Source: Cranoglanis bouderius
Taxonomy: Eukaryota; Chordata; Actinopteri; Siluriformes; Cranoglanididae
Reading direction: 5' to 3'
Length of the DNA: 64,000 nucleotides
NCBI GenBank assembly: GCA_023630585.1
Contig: CM042560.1
Coordinates: 10,596,501 to 10,660,500, forward strand
The translations under genes were made by a program, and so were the position numbers. Positions 23,059 through 33,130 of the stretch are shown in pieces. Under the pieces are notes generated by a model. The model saw nothing but the letters and a program-made list of their open reading frames with translations, was not told the DNA's origin and ran no database searches. Position 1 is the stretch's first letter; the number at the start of each line of letters is the position of its first letter.

Positions 23059-23675
23059 TGTTGGTACCTCAAATAATGAAGGCTACAGCAGGGGGCAGAG
23101 CTTTCTCTTACAAAGCCACACAGTTATGGAACAGTATTCCAATTTGTGTTCAGGACTCAGACACAGTCTCAGTGTTTAAGTCTAAGCTGAAAACATATTT
23201 GTTCATTCAAGCCCTGTGAATAGTTTTTTCTTAGGTAAAAAACGGTACCATTTAAAAACCATGAAGATGGCTTAGGACTACAATTGCTACGATTGCTATT
23301 GGACTGCAACTGCCAGACTTGCACTCAAGTCTCCATCAGTGAACAGTTGATAACTTTAACAAAATAGACTTCATGTAAAAACTATAATGAATTTCCTGGT
23401 TACACAATTGTACTTTTCTAACCATGTAGTACATAGTTATAGATGGGAATTATTTATAATTGCACTATTCATTGTCACCTAGATGAGGATGGTTTCCCTT
23501 TTGAGTCTGGATTTTCTCAAGGTTTTTCCCTCATATCATCTCAGGGAGATTTTCCTTGCTATGGTCACCGCTGGCTTGCTCATTATGGATAAATTTATAT
23601 CCTGAATTTACATATTTCTGTAATGCTGCTTTGTGACAATGGCCATTGTTAATAAAAGCGCTATACAAATTTAAT
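23059..23675 (+). mobile_element. L2 3' end: RT tail and 3' UTR
   Basis: Encodes GGRAFSYKATQLWNSIPICV and TVSVFKSKLKTYLFIQAL, the C-terminus of L2 ORF2, with a stop at 23217. The 3' UTR includes CTGCTTTGTGACAATGGCC and GCGCTATACAAATTTAATTT. This tail is the most repeated L2 part in the window, with other copies at 24725-27455 (split), 39847-40059 and 61426-61550. Confidence 0.88.
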
Positions 23676-24724
23676 TTAATTTAATTGAACATTGGCTAAC
23701 CATTTGATTACAGGCTAACAGGCTTTCTTTACCTCCCTTAAATCCACTTTGCTATTGTTGGGCCAAGAGTCACAATTTGCATATTCATTCTTGATGTAAG
23801 CACTCATAAAACTCATTTCTGAATGCATCTATGTATCTATGAGGACACTGAAAAAAATTATGTACTCAAATATTATTAGATATCTCTATAGTTCAAGCAT
23901 GTTGCTCATATTTCATTCATGTACAAATAAAATATGACTAGAATGCTAACTATTTTCCCTTTTATGAAAAGTCCTTGGTTGTGGAACACATCCCTTAAAA
24001 TGACCAAAGTACAGTATGGTCAATGTATTCAAAAGAATTACTTCAAAGGAACAATTAGTTCACAAGTCAGACATCACTACTATCTGTCTTTATCCTCATT
24101 TTCTTTCTATTGGTAAAAAGCTCTGAGAACCATTTTTATTTTAAGTGATAAGATGCTCTTAAGGAGCATAATACAACCAAATGATTCATAAATAATTTAA
24201 CAACATAATAATAAACATTAGCAACATGTTTGCAATGTAATAAACATTTGCAACATGTTTTCAATGTAATAAACAGGACCAGAGATGGCTAAGATGAGCC
24301 TTGTGTAGGAGGGTTTATTGACAAAGCCAAATTGCAATTCAAACTCAATATCATTCCATTAGTAAGGTTCAAACACAGAGAGATGTGCTAAATCCAAAGC
24401 AGTCCAAAAGGGCCAGCAATAATCAAAACAAGGGTCAAAACACTGAAATTACTTTCAGAAAACATGGTGCAGAAATAAACATGAGGACTGGCAAGACTTC
24501 TCAATAAGGCACTGCATGTGTTTGCCTTATATACTCTAAAAGCAGAAAGTAACCTGGAAGTGGAAAATTTTAATTCAGGGAAGGCAGACCACTGCTGGTG
24601 AGGAGATGTAATGTCCTGGACTGCTCTCCAGACCTGCCTGATCCATCCTGATGCCCCACTTCTGCTTGGAGCTTTTGTCACCTAAAAATCATTCACTGCT
24701 GAGGATGGCCCCACATGATTAGCC
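23676..24724. other. Unique DNA, nothing recognised with confidence
   Basis: No gene. The part from about 24250 to 24560 (GGAGGGTTTATTGACAAAGC...) has the composition of fish LTR relics in the minus orientation, but I cannot assign it. Confidence 0.4.
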
Positions 24725-25071
24725 TAAAGATTCCTTTTCCTTTTTGAGTCTGGTTCCTCTCAAGGTTTCTTCCTCTTGGCACCTCAGGGAGTTTTTCCTT
24801 GCCACAATTGCCTTTGGCTTGATCATTAAGTATACTTGATCATTGGTATACTTAGTTTTTTTTTTTTTTACGCATACGCCAGCGTATGCGCACAGTCGTA
24901 TGCCTTTCAAAGTATACTCCATTTGACATGTATGCGTACACAGGCAGTCGACGCATGCACATTACGACTTGCACTACCCCTCTGGTCTACAAGAGTCAGT
25001 ACAGAGCAGTAAAGCAGGTCTTCTGGTGTGAAGGACGACAACAAAGAAGAGTCACAACAACACGAATAACA

Positions 25072-26196
25072 ATGGAGGAGAAAGACATGCTGCTTCACTT
25101 GTTGTTACTAGAGGAAGAAGAAATAAAAAAAAGCGAAAAAGAAGATGGTCTGTGTGACCACTCAACCAGAAAAGAGCGAGGGATGGTGACTTCAGTCTGT
25201 TGTTGAAAGAAATGCTAAATATAAATGATGAGAAGCATTATCAGTACTTCTGCATGTCAGTCCTCCGATTTGACGATTTGGTGCGTCGCATTGCTCCCTA
25301 TATAAAACACAAAAAAACTCATAAAAGTTCTGTAGGTACAGCGGAAAGGTTAATCGTTACTTTGCGCTTCTTAGCTATGGGAACTTCACAGACAAGTATA
25401 GCAGCAAGGTACAGATTGGGGAGTCGGACAGTGTCCCAACTCATTCTGGAGGTGTGTCAAGCTACTTGGAAGAGTCTGCAGCACGAGTTCGTTGCTCTCC
25501 CATTGCAAACACAGTGGGTTGATATTGTGAATGATTTCTGGAAAATATGGAACTTCCCACTGTGTGTTGGTGCCATCGACGGGATGCATGTACAAATCAG
25601 AGCTCCTGAACTCCGGTAGTGACTATTTAATTATAAAGGGACACACTCGACTGTGCTGATGGCGGCATGTGATGCTCACTACCACTTTACAATGGTAGAT
25701 GGTGGAGCCTACGTTCGCCAAAGCAGCAGCGGCATCTTTAAAGAGAGTGTCTTCGGGTCCAGACTCCTGGAAGGAAAACTACGTTTACCACCTCCAACCA
25801 CTCTGCCAGGCACAGATGTTGTGGCACCACACACATTTGTGGGTGATGCAGCATTCCTGCTGCATTGCAATTTGATGCATCCATTTCCTGGTGAGTATTT
25901 CTATTTGAAGAGTATGTAACTGTTATGTTGTGCACGGATGCTGCAAACCCGGGTGATAGTAAATACATTCCCTCAAACTACATGTGCTCCACAAATTTGA
26001 ATGGAGACATTCATCCGGGGGGTGGAGACGATTGGTGGAAGGAGACAGCAATCTCCTGGACCCAAAGCACCTCTCCACAGCCAGAGCTACACGGGCTGCT
26101 TTGTTTGCAGGGCACAATTTAAAAACTTTCTTTCAGACAGAGCAAGGAGAAGTACCATGGCAAGAGGGAATTGTCAGAAGGGGTCTACTTAATGTT
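25072..26196 (+). pseudogene. Harbinger (HARBI1-like) transposase pseudogene
   Basis: A DDE nuclease that in active elements works with the MADF/Myb-like partner. It starts at ATG 25072 (MEEKDMLLHLLLLEEEEIKK), breaks frame near 25195, and continues KEMLNINDEKHYQYFCMSVL, FDDLVRRIAPYI, GTAERLIVTLRFLAMG and WNFPLCVGAIDGMHV with the first catalytic Asp. A stop at 25617-25619 and a one-base loss follow, then NYKGTHSTVLMAACDAHY and HTFVGDAAFLLHCNLMHPFP with the second Asp. The codons for PFPG run into GTGAGT, a possible splice donor. The segment that should hold the third residue (Glu) is absent, and only a C-terminal tail (LKTFFQTEQGEVPWQ) is found at about 26100. Inactive. Confidence 0.88.
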
Positions 26197-26599
26197 TAAA
26201 AATGTCTCCAAGCTTCAAGTGAATCAATGTTACTTGTAATGTTATTATCATTTTTCATATTGTACTGTGTTTGCGTTATGTCTCCATAAAACTGTTCAAA
26301 CAAACATGTGAATACACTTTTGTAATGTGCTTTATTTTGGAAAAATAAAGCAATATGTCTTGCAATAGACAAGAGTTAAGGCACACATGGTGAGTCAAAA
26401 TATAAAAATTAAAGTGCACAACAGAATAGTGTGAATGCTAATTAAAAAGTGAACAAAAGTACAGAAATAAGGTAATAATGGAAGTGTATAAATGGCTACT
26501 CTTTGTAAATAAGATATACATTTTTTTAAATAAATAAGGTCTATAGGTACATGTATCGATATATAGTACAGTTAAAAAGTGTTATTACTATTTTTGGTT

Positions 26600-27120
26600 T
26601 ATTTTGGAGTGCTTATTTCGGCTCTGCAGATTTGGAGTCCTCTATCTGCCACTTGAAGAGCAATTGATGTAGCTCCAAATGGGCATGGTATTTGCTCTGT
26701 GTACTCTTCTTGCACTGGCGTGGGCTGGTCTCTCTTCTTCCGCTACTTTGAAACAGGCTGAGAGGGTGTCGGGGATGAACACCATTCCAAAGAGTTCTCC
26801 ATGTCGTTGGCAGAGAGGTTCGAGGTGATGCACTCAAGGTGAGCCGAGCAAAACCACAATCTGGAGTATTGTTTTTTTACCCCCCGTATCACTGTTCCTT
26901 CCCTTTAACATCTTTGTTGCCCTAACATATCTGTCGCGAAGATATTTCCACCTCTGTCAGCAAAATGTATCTCTTGCCACGAATTAGCACCCATATACAA
27001 ATCCTTATACTCTTTAAGGCTTGAAATCTCTCATCCATGTAGCCATCCACTGCTGTTCTATTGCACTCGTGCTGTCTCTCCCATTTATTCCATTTTTTCT
27101 TCAACTACCTTGAGAATCTA
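26600..27120 (-). pseudogene. MADF/Myb-like partner gene of Harbinger, decayed
   Basis: On the minus strand, across two or three frames: RTAVDGYMDERFQALKSI, then WKYLRDRYVRATKMLKGRN with the Trp and aromatic pattern of MADF/SANT-like DNA-binding domains, then NSDTGGKKTILQIVV and a Ser/Pro-rich tail. Such a protein is thought to deliver Harbinger transposase to DNA and the nucleus. Stops and frame changes are scattered through it. It lies tail-to-tail with the transposase, separated by about 400 bp. Confidence 0.72.
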
Positions 27121-27635
27121 CAGCCCTGGGTCACTGTTGCGACCTTGTGGAACAACTAAATAATGCAAAAGAATTAAATGCGCATGTGCGATCTGCTCGT
27201 ACAAAGTACACGCAGTTAGAAAAGTCTGGCAGCGTGTGTACAGTATGCGCGTACTCTGCTGATGACGAAATTTGCATCACGTGTACTGTATGCTGTTCCT
27301 AGCATATGTGTAAAAAGTGAAGCATACTTTCTACTTTAGGAATATATTTAGATTTTTAATTTGAATTTTACATCAATATTTCTTTAAAAGCTGCTTTGTG
27401 ACAATGTCCATTGTTTAAACTGCAATGTAAATAAAATTAAATTGAAGTGAGGAGCTGCAGCGTCAGTTGTAGGTCTCTGGTAGACATCCAGTGTGACATT
27501 TGTCTGCTTGGGTATTTTGGCATTTCACTGCTCTTTTTATTCCTATATGTCTTTTCCCTATTACTGCTCACTTCACATCATCCATTCAGCATCAGCAGGT
27601 TCTTCCAACCATGGAAATGGTGTAAGGGTTTATGA

Positions 27636-27715
27636 CCCTAGCCAGGAATTGAACCCAGGTCATAACCCATCAACATAACCATTGCTCCACAGGCTAGTTG
27701 CACCAAAGGAGCAAA
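27636..27715 (-). other. tRNA-like segment with B-box
   Basis: The minus strand reads TAGCCTGTGGAGCAATGG (A-box-like) and, 30 bp later, GGGTTCAATTCC, close to the RNA polymerase III B-box GGTTCRANYCC. No clean acceptor stem forms, so this is not a working tRNA gene. It may be a tRNA pseudogene, a SINE head, or part of the adjoining LTR. Confidence 0.3.
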
Positions 27716-27719
27716 CAGA

Positions 27720-28105
27720 GATTCAAAAATAATCCAATCATTTAACAGATGAATCCTAAGTCCAAAAACAAGTAAACAATCAAAAATCACTAAAGAGCCA
27801 ATGAGGCTAAAATTAACACAAAATCCCTAAAATGCAAAAATCATAAAAGAACCCAAAAGTCAATAAGACAGGTAGCAAAATATTAAGCACATAGAAACAA
27901 GAGGCAAAAACAGTGGCTTGGTACTTACAAGAGGAACACAAGGTCTAAGCAAAGAACAAAGAAAAGGGAGGGGTTTACAAAACCTAGCAGATCAGAGACA
28001 TGTGAAAACAATAAAGAAGGTTATCAAAGCAAGACAACTGAAAAAACACAAAGAATGCCTCCTTCTAGTGTCCAAATTCTATATTGTCCAAAATCTTAAC
28101 AGGAC
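27720..28105 (-). repeat. Probable 3' LTR remnant of the gypsy element
   Basis: A-rich sequence just downstream (minus sense) of the integrase. Its inner end, GAAAACAATAAAGAAGGTTA to CCAAAATCTTAACAGG, recurs at 30520-30625 on the other side of gag-pol, as expected for LTR copies. The outer limits are not determined. Confidence 0.55.
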
Positions 28106-30535
28106 CCCCCTCCTAGGAATGGCTCCTGTCTCTGCCCACAGGAGACAGTTGCTCCAGGAGCTTGGGTAAGTGGATGCCAGGCAGTGCAGAGTCAAATCCA
28201 GGGCCTGGTTCAACCTCTCTGTCTGGCCATTGAACTTGGGATGGAACCCAGAGGAGAGGCTGACTGACACCCAATCAGCTGACAGAAGACCTGCCAGAAC
28301 TGGGAGGTAAACTGCAGCCCCCAATCAGACATCAGGTCCTGTGGGAGACCATAAACCAAAAACATATGTGTAAACATTAATTCAGAAGTAATTTGAGCAG
28401 ACAGGAGTTTAGGTAAAAGGATCAAATGGCATGCCTTGGAGAATCTATCAATTATTACTAGAATGACTGAATTTGCTTGAGAGGTGGGTAGTCCTGTTAT
28501 GAAGTCTAGAAATACATGGGACCATGGTCATTTGTGGATGGATAGTTGATGGAGTAGTCCCTGTGAACATTTTCAGGGACCTTTTATTTGAGCACAGGTG
28601 GTACAAGCAGCCACAAAACCCTGTGTAGCTGCTTCTATATTGGGCCACCAACAGCACCTCTTGTTGAAGTCCAGGGTCTGTGTTACACCTCGGTGAATCA
28701 GTGAGGCATGAACCATGTCCGCATTACAGTACCTGGATGCATATGGCAGCAGGGACAAAAAAGTTTGGTTGGGAAGACCTCCTGGATCTGGCTCTCCCCA
28801 CTGTGTCTGTGGGACAGCAGTCTCAATTCCCCAGTGAACTGTGGCTATAATAATACTAGGGAAAATAGGTTCAGGGTCCACCCTTGAAGTTTCCAACTCC
28901 ATGGTGAAGGGGAGTGCTGGATCAGGCAGGAATAGGACTGGAGCTGAAGTGAATGCCTCTTGAGCTCAAAGAAGGCTTCCTCTGCTTTGGAGGTCCAGAC
29001 AAAATGGGAGGAGGATTTCTTTTTCAGGGCCATAAGAGGAGTCACTACAGAGCTGAAACTGCAGATGAACTGCCGGTAAAAGTTAGCAAAGCCCAGAAAG
29101 TGACTGCACTAGACTTCTTGGGGTCTATCTGGGGACTGCCCTCCCACAGACAGCAGACCAGGTACTCACAGTGACCTGTAGAGGTATTGAATACAGTCTT
29201 CCACGCATCTCCATCCTTGATGTGTACCAGATGGTAGGCAGTCCTGAGGTTCAATTTTGTGTACACAGTGGCTCCTTGCAGTAGCTCAAAAGCAGTAGGC
29301 ATGAGTGGAAGAGGGTAGCGGTTCTTGATAATCACCTTGTTGAGGCCCCAGTAATCTTTGCAAGGGCAAAGACCTCCATCTTTTTTCCAGAAAACAAAAA
29401 AGAATCCTGTGCCTACCAAGAAGGTGGAAGGGTGAGTGATTCCAGCAGCCAAAAAGTCTCTAATATATTCCTCCATGGCTTTGGTCTCTGGTCCAGAGAG
29501 AGAAAAGAGAGGGCTAGTGTGTGAGAGCAGGTCAATGGAGCAGTCATAGAAGCAGTGAGGAGGGAGATTGTCGCTTTCTTCTTGTTGAACACCTCCTTCA
29601 AGTCATGATATTCGAGAGGGACTTGGGACAAACTGGGGAAGTTCTGGACACTTGGGAAATGAAGGTGAAGGTCCGGGGCAAAGGTATGTGCCATGGCAGC
29701 TGTGACCCCACTTAAGCACTAACCCAGTGGGCCAGTTTATGTGCGGGTTATGGAGACTTAGCCACGGAAAGCCTAGGATAATGAAAAACTCAGGAGAATG
29801 AATAAGGTGGAACTGCAACTTCTCTTGATGGTTATTGATGGACAGGTACAGAGGAGCAGTGTCCATCCAGTGCAGTAACTGTTAAGGGTGTCTCAAGGTT
29901 GACCAGGGGATTTGGAGATTCTTGGCAAGGGACAAGTCCATGATGTTGCCAGCAGCACCAGCAGCACCAAAGTTTGAAGGGTGTGCTGTTGAACACCACA
30001 AGAAAGGGAAGTGGAAAGAAGGACCCCAACAGGAGAAGACTTAAGGGTAAAAGTGGGTCCTGTCACAGTCCTCCCTCCTCTGTCCTGTGGAGGGGATTGA
30101 GCTTTTCTCGATAACTCTGGGCAAGTGGACGTGAAGTGACCTGGTTTCCCACAGTAGAGGCAACACTTCTGTCACAGGCCCAGCTCCACTCGGTCTGGGA
30201 GAGTTGTGTCCTTCCCAACTGCATGGGTTTCTCTGATGACACAGAGACTTGGAGGCTATCTAGTGTCTATCTATTCCAGGACCTTGTCTTGAGAGGAAGA
30301 GCTGAAGAACAGCATTCCCTTTGTCTCTCACAGAGTTGGTTATCCAGCCAAATCGAGAGGTCAAGCAATGTGTTCATGTCCCTCTCTGCATCACTGAGCC
30401 CAGTTCATCCTTGATGGGGTCTAAGAGACCATTCTGGAATGCTGTAATGAGTGGCTCCTGGTTCCACTGGCTATCAGCAGCCAGTGTATGGAAAGCAGTA
30501 GAGTACTCAGGGTTTAAATAACCTAGGTGAAAACA
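28079..30535 (-). pseudogene. Ty3/gypsy gag-pol pseudogene
   Basis: Minus-strand order from right to left. The gag part includes YSTAFHTLAADSQWNQEPLI and FQNGLLDPIKDELGSVM near 30400-30510. A zinc knuckle CLYCGKPGHFTSTCP (CX2CX4HX4C) lies near 30145. A damaged protease follows (VNLETPLTVTALDGH, but no DSG), then reverse transcriptase (FFVFWKKDGGLCPCKDYWGL, IIKNRYPLPLM, ATVYTKLNLRTAYHLVHI), broken before its YxDD motif. RNase H is almost wholly deleted. The H2C2 finger (HASLIHRGVTQTL...CTTCAQIKGP) and integrase core (DFITGLPTS, SDWGLQFTSQFW, GFHPKFNGQTERLNQ) are recognisable. Many frameshifts. Inactive. Confidence 0.9.
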
Positions 30536-30639
30536 ATAAAGAACCTTAACAAGGCAAGTCAATTGAAAAACACAAAAGCAGAATGTCCCAATCTAGTGTC
30601 CAAAGTCTATATTGCCAGAAATCCAAACAGGTAACCCAG

Positions 30640-31175
30640 GAGGCATTGGGAGCAAGACAGGCTTTTGGACCAGGCCAATGGGGACAGGGTGAATACAGCA
30701 TAAGCTGATCATTAGGGCCCATTGGCACATATAGCTAGAGCTAGAGCTGACTATCTGCCCCCAGATCTCTTAGTGAATATAGTGTGAGCTGACCAGTGGT
30801 CCCTAGGCACATACAGCATAAAACAACTTTAAACAAGGGCCCTTAGAGATTACAGAGCAAGACGAACACTAGGACCCCCAGGCCACTTGGCACATACAGT
30901 GAAACTGATCACTAGGGCCCCTGGGCCTCTCTGTGAATACAGTGCCATTGACCACTATGGGTGTTGGCCTCTTGGCAAATACAGAGAAATTGCCCACTGT
31001 GTCCCTCAGGCTTCTCTGTGAATATAGCATGATCTGACCAGTAGGGCCCCCTGGTCCTTTGGCACATACAGCATGAATACAACATGAGCTGACCAATAGA
31101 AACCCCATGTCTCTCAGTGAATATAGCATGAGCTGACCAGTAGGGCCCTTGGCACATACACTAGGGGTCCCAGTG
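30640..31175. repeat. Degenerate minisatellite, unit about 45-60 bp
   Basis: Irregular repeats sharing TGAATATAGCATGAGCTGAC, CAGTAGGGCCC and TTGGCACATACAG. The minus strand translates them as short recurring peptides (e.g. GPYWSAHAIFTE), but no start or conserved protein is evident. The array lies beyond the 5' end of the gypsy gag remnant and could be part of that element. Confidence 0.8.
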
Positions 31176-31199
31176 CTTAACCTGAGGAGTTTGAACCTC

Positions 31200-32409
31200 A
31201 TCAGTTACAGTGGTACCACGAACTCAGGATGGGATCATGTTTAGGCAGAGTCTAGGATTAGCAAGCTTGTGAATGTGAAAAGGAAGAAAACACATAAAAT
31301 GCTCATTTTCTGACTTTCACCTTTGGCTACAGATAGATGGCTGCTGGTGTAGCCCTCACTAGCCCTCTCAGGATGGCTCTGATCTGGGTTGGCAGGTCCA
31401 TGGCTGCTAGTTTGTTTTCACCTGCCTGGTGGACATTTGCCTCTGACCTCCACTGGACTGCACTGCATCTGTCTGCCTCTGTGATGGTTTCTTCTTCTGA
31501 CTCTGTCCACTTTTCATTCTTTACTTTTTTCCACTAAATTCTGCCTAAAAAATAAATGCAAACCATTAAGTCACTAACTCAGGCATTAATATTACACAAA
31601 GCTATATATGATAGCTATGGTCTGGTCTAATTAAAGGCAGAATCATTCAATTGTGAAGCCGTTTTTGGATATGCAAATAGAACGAATACCTTGTATGACT
31701 CCACCACATCCCAAAATAACGTTAGTTTGTTCCATACAAACAAGCATTCACCATTCTACAGGTCGCCACCCCATGCCACCCCTTTAGACACACCTCAGTT
31801 CAGCTGGCTGAAGAGGCTTTCTAGTGTTGCACTGATGGTGGAAATTCTGTTGCTGTTTGGAGGCTACATGCTATTTGCATGGTATTTTGCATGGTCATTA
31901 GGCATTTGCATGTACTAAATGTTCTTGATAGTCATGCGAGTTCAGATCTCAGAAAGAACTCCCAAAAGAATAGTGAACCTTGCCCCAGGTATGTTTAATT
32001 GCACATCAAATGTAATGCTTCTAACAGGCTGTGATACACTGCAAAAATGCATAAAAGTGTCAATTTAACCCAGCTGTTTGATTTTTTTATTGGATGCTAT
32101 GGCTTTAAGAATTTCATTGGTAATCAGCATCTGCCTTTTGCTGGGGACATAGAGATCCTTTAAATAGATGTTGGATTTTGCAGGCTTAAATGGTTTACGC
32201 ACAAGCAAACCAGAGGTTGGAAGGACTCTGTAGTACACTCCATAATCTTAAATACCATCCATAATGGAAAGTGTAACATTGTTCATGTTCAGTGTCTACT
32301 GTAATATATAAGTATTATATTAGTGGTTTGCATTTATTCATTCTGCCTATGAATGGGACGCCAGTCCATCAAAGGGCATGATGCACACACATTCACACAC
32401 TCATTCACA
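31200..32409. other. Mostly unique DNA, no gene recognised
   Basis: Near 32350-32420 lies GGGACGCCAGTCCATCAAAG followed by CA-rich sequence, which looks like a common fish interspersed repeat that I cannot place in a family. Otherwise nothing is recognised. Confidence 0.45.
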
Positions 32410-33128
32410 CCTAGGGCCAAAATAATCACTCTGTTTAATTTAAAGAACAGGGACTTATCAAAGTCTGATCTTCATAACACGTTTGTGGAAGTGTTTCACG
32501 GCATGAACAAAAGAGATTTTTGAAGAACTCAGAAAAGTAGTTGTTGATGCTAATCAGGCTGGAACCCTGGTGGTTGCAAAACCACCTCTAAAGAGTTTGC
32601 TAAAGAGTTAAACTCCAGCAATCCACAGTGAGACAGATTGTGTACAATTTGAGTGAATTCAAGACTACTGTTACCCTCCCCAGGAGTGGCCAACAAACAA
32701 AGATCACTCCAAGACCAAGACATGTAATAGTCCACAAGGTCACAGTAACCCAAGGGTAACTTCTAAGCATCTAAAGGCCTCCCTCACATTGGCTAATGTT
32801 AATGTTCATGAGTCCACCATTAGAAGAACACTGAGCAACAATGGTGTGCATGGCAGAGTGTGCATGGCAGGGTTGCCACTGCTCTCCAAAAAGAACACTG
32901 CTGCCCATCTGCAGTTTGCTAAAGATCACATAGACAAGTCTGAGTCTGTGCTGAGGAATGGGCTAAAATTCCTCCAAGCCGATGTGCAGGACTGATCAAC
33001 AATTACTGGAAACATTTAGTTGCCATTATTGCTGCACAAGGGGGTCACACCAGATACTGAAAGCAAAGGTTCACATACTTTTGCCACTCACAGATATGTA
33101 GTAATAATGGATCATTTTCCTCAATAAA
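32410..33128 (+). mobile_element. Tc1-type relic with internal deletion
   Basis: A leader (TTTAAAGAACAGGGACTTAT) and transposase start (ATGAACAAAAGAGATTTTTG in a broken frame) are followed by linker sequence (NVHESTIRRTLSNNGVHGRV, then AAHLQFAKDHIDKSE). The sequence then jumps to the C-terminus (NNYWKHLVAIIAAQGGHTRY) near 33000-33060. The catalytic core is therefore deleted. Its right inverted repeat starts near 33065 and is interrupted at 33129 by a complete Tc1 of another family, continuing after 34443. Confidence 0.82.
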
Positions 33129-33130
33129 TA

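Larger units (their letters stand above)
20100..23675 (+). mobile_element. L2/CR1-like LINE split by two Tc1 insertions
   Basis: Four plus-strand L2 pieces in the correct order: ORF1 esterase region (20120-20465), reverse transcriptase (20993-21565), C-terminal RT tail (23059-23219) and 3' UTR to about 23675, ending in ATTTAATTTAATTTAATTG. Between them sit a Tc1 fragment (20500-20992), a larger Tc1 relic (21585-22878) and about 180 bp of other sequence (22879-23058). The L2 is therefore older than both Tc1 copies. The ORF2 endonuclease is missing. Confidence 0.87.
24829..27335 (+). mobile_element. PIF/Harbinger transposon, two-gene structure, TSD TTA
   Basis: A 2507-bp unit inserted in an L2 tail. 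The trinucleotide TTA is found on both sides (24826-24828 and 27336-27338), the usual Harbinger target. The termini share AGTA at the ends and GTATACTTAG versus GTATGCTTCA a little inside, followed by T-rich tracts and ACGCATA or ACACATA; the left end seems to have a small extra duplication. Subterminal CpG-rich words (GCGCATGTGCG, CGCATACGCC) occur on both sides. It carries a transposase (plus) and a convergent MADF/Myb-like gene (minus), both broken. This pairing is characteristic of Harbinger elements. Confidence 0.88.
24725..27455 (+). mobile_element. L2 3' tail, split by a Harbinger element
   Basis: The left part 24725-24828 (TTTTTGAGTCTGGTTCCTCT to GCTTGATCATTA) and the right part 27339-27455 (CTGCTTTGTGACAATGTCCA to AATAAAATTAAATTGAAG) are consecutive pieces of the L2 3' UTR, by comparison with 23480-23675. 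The 2.5-kb sequence between them is the Harbinger element. Confidence 0.85.
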
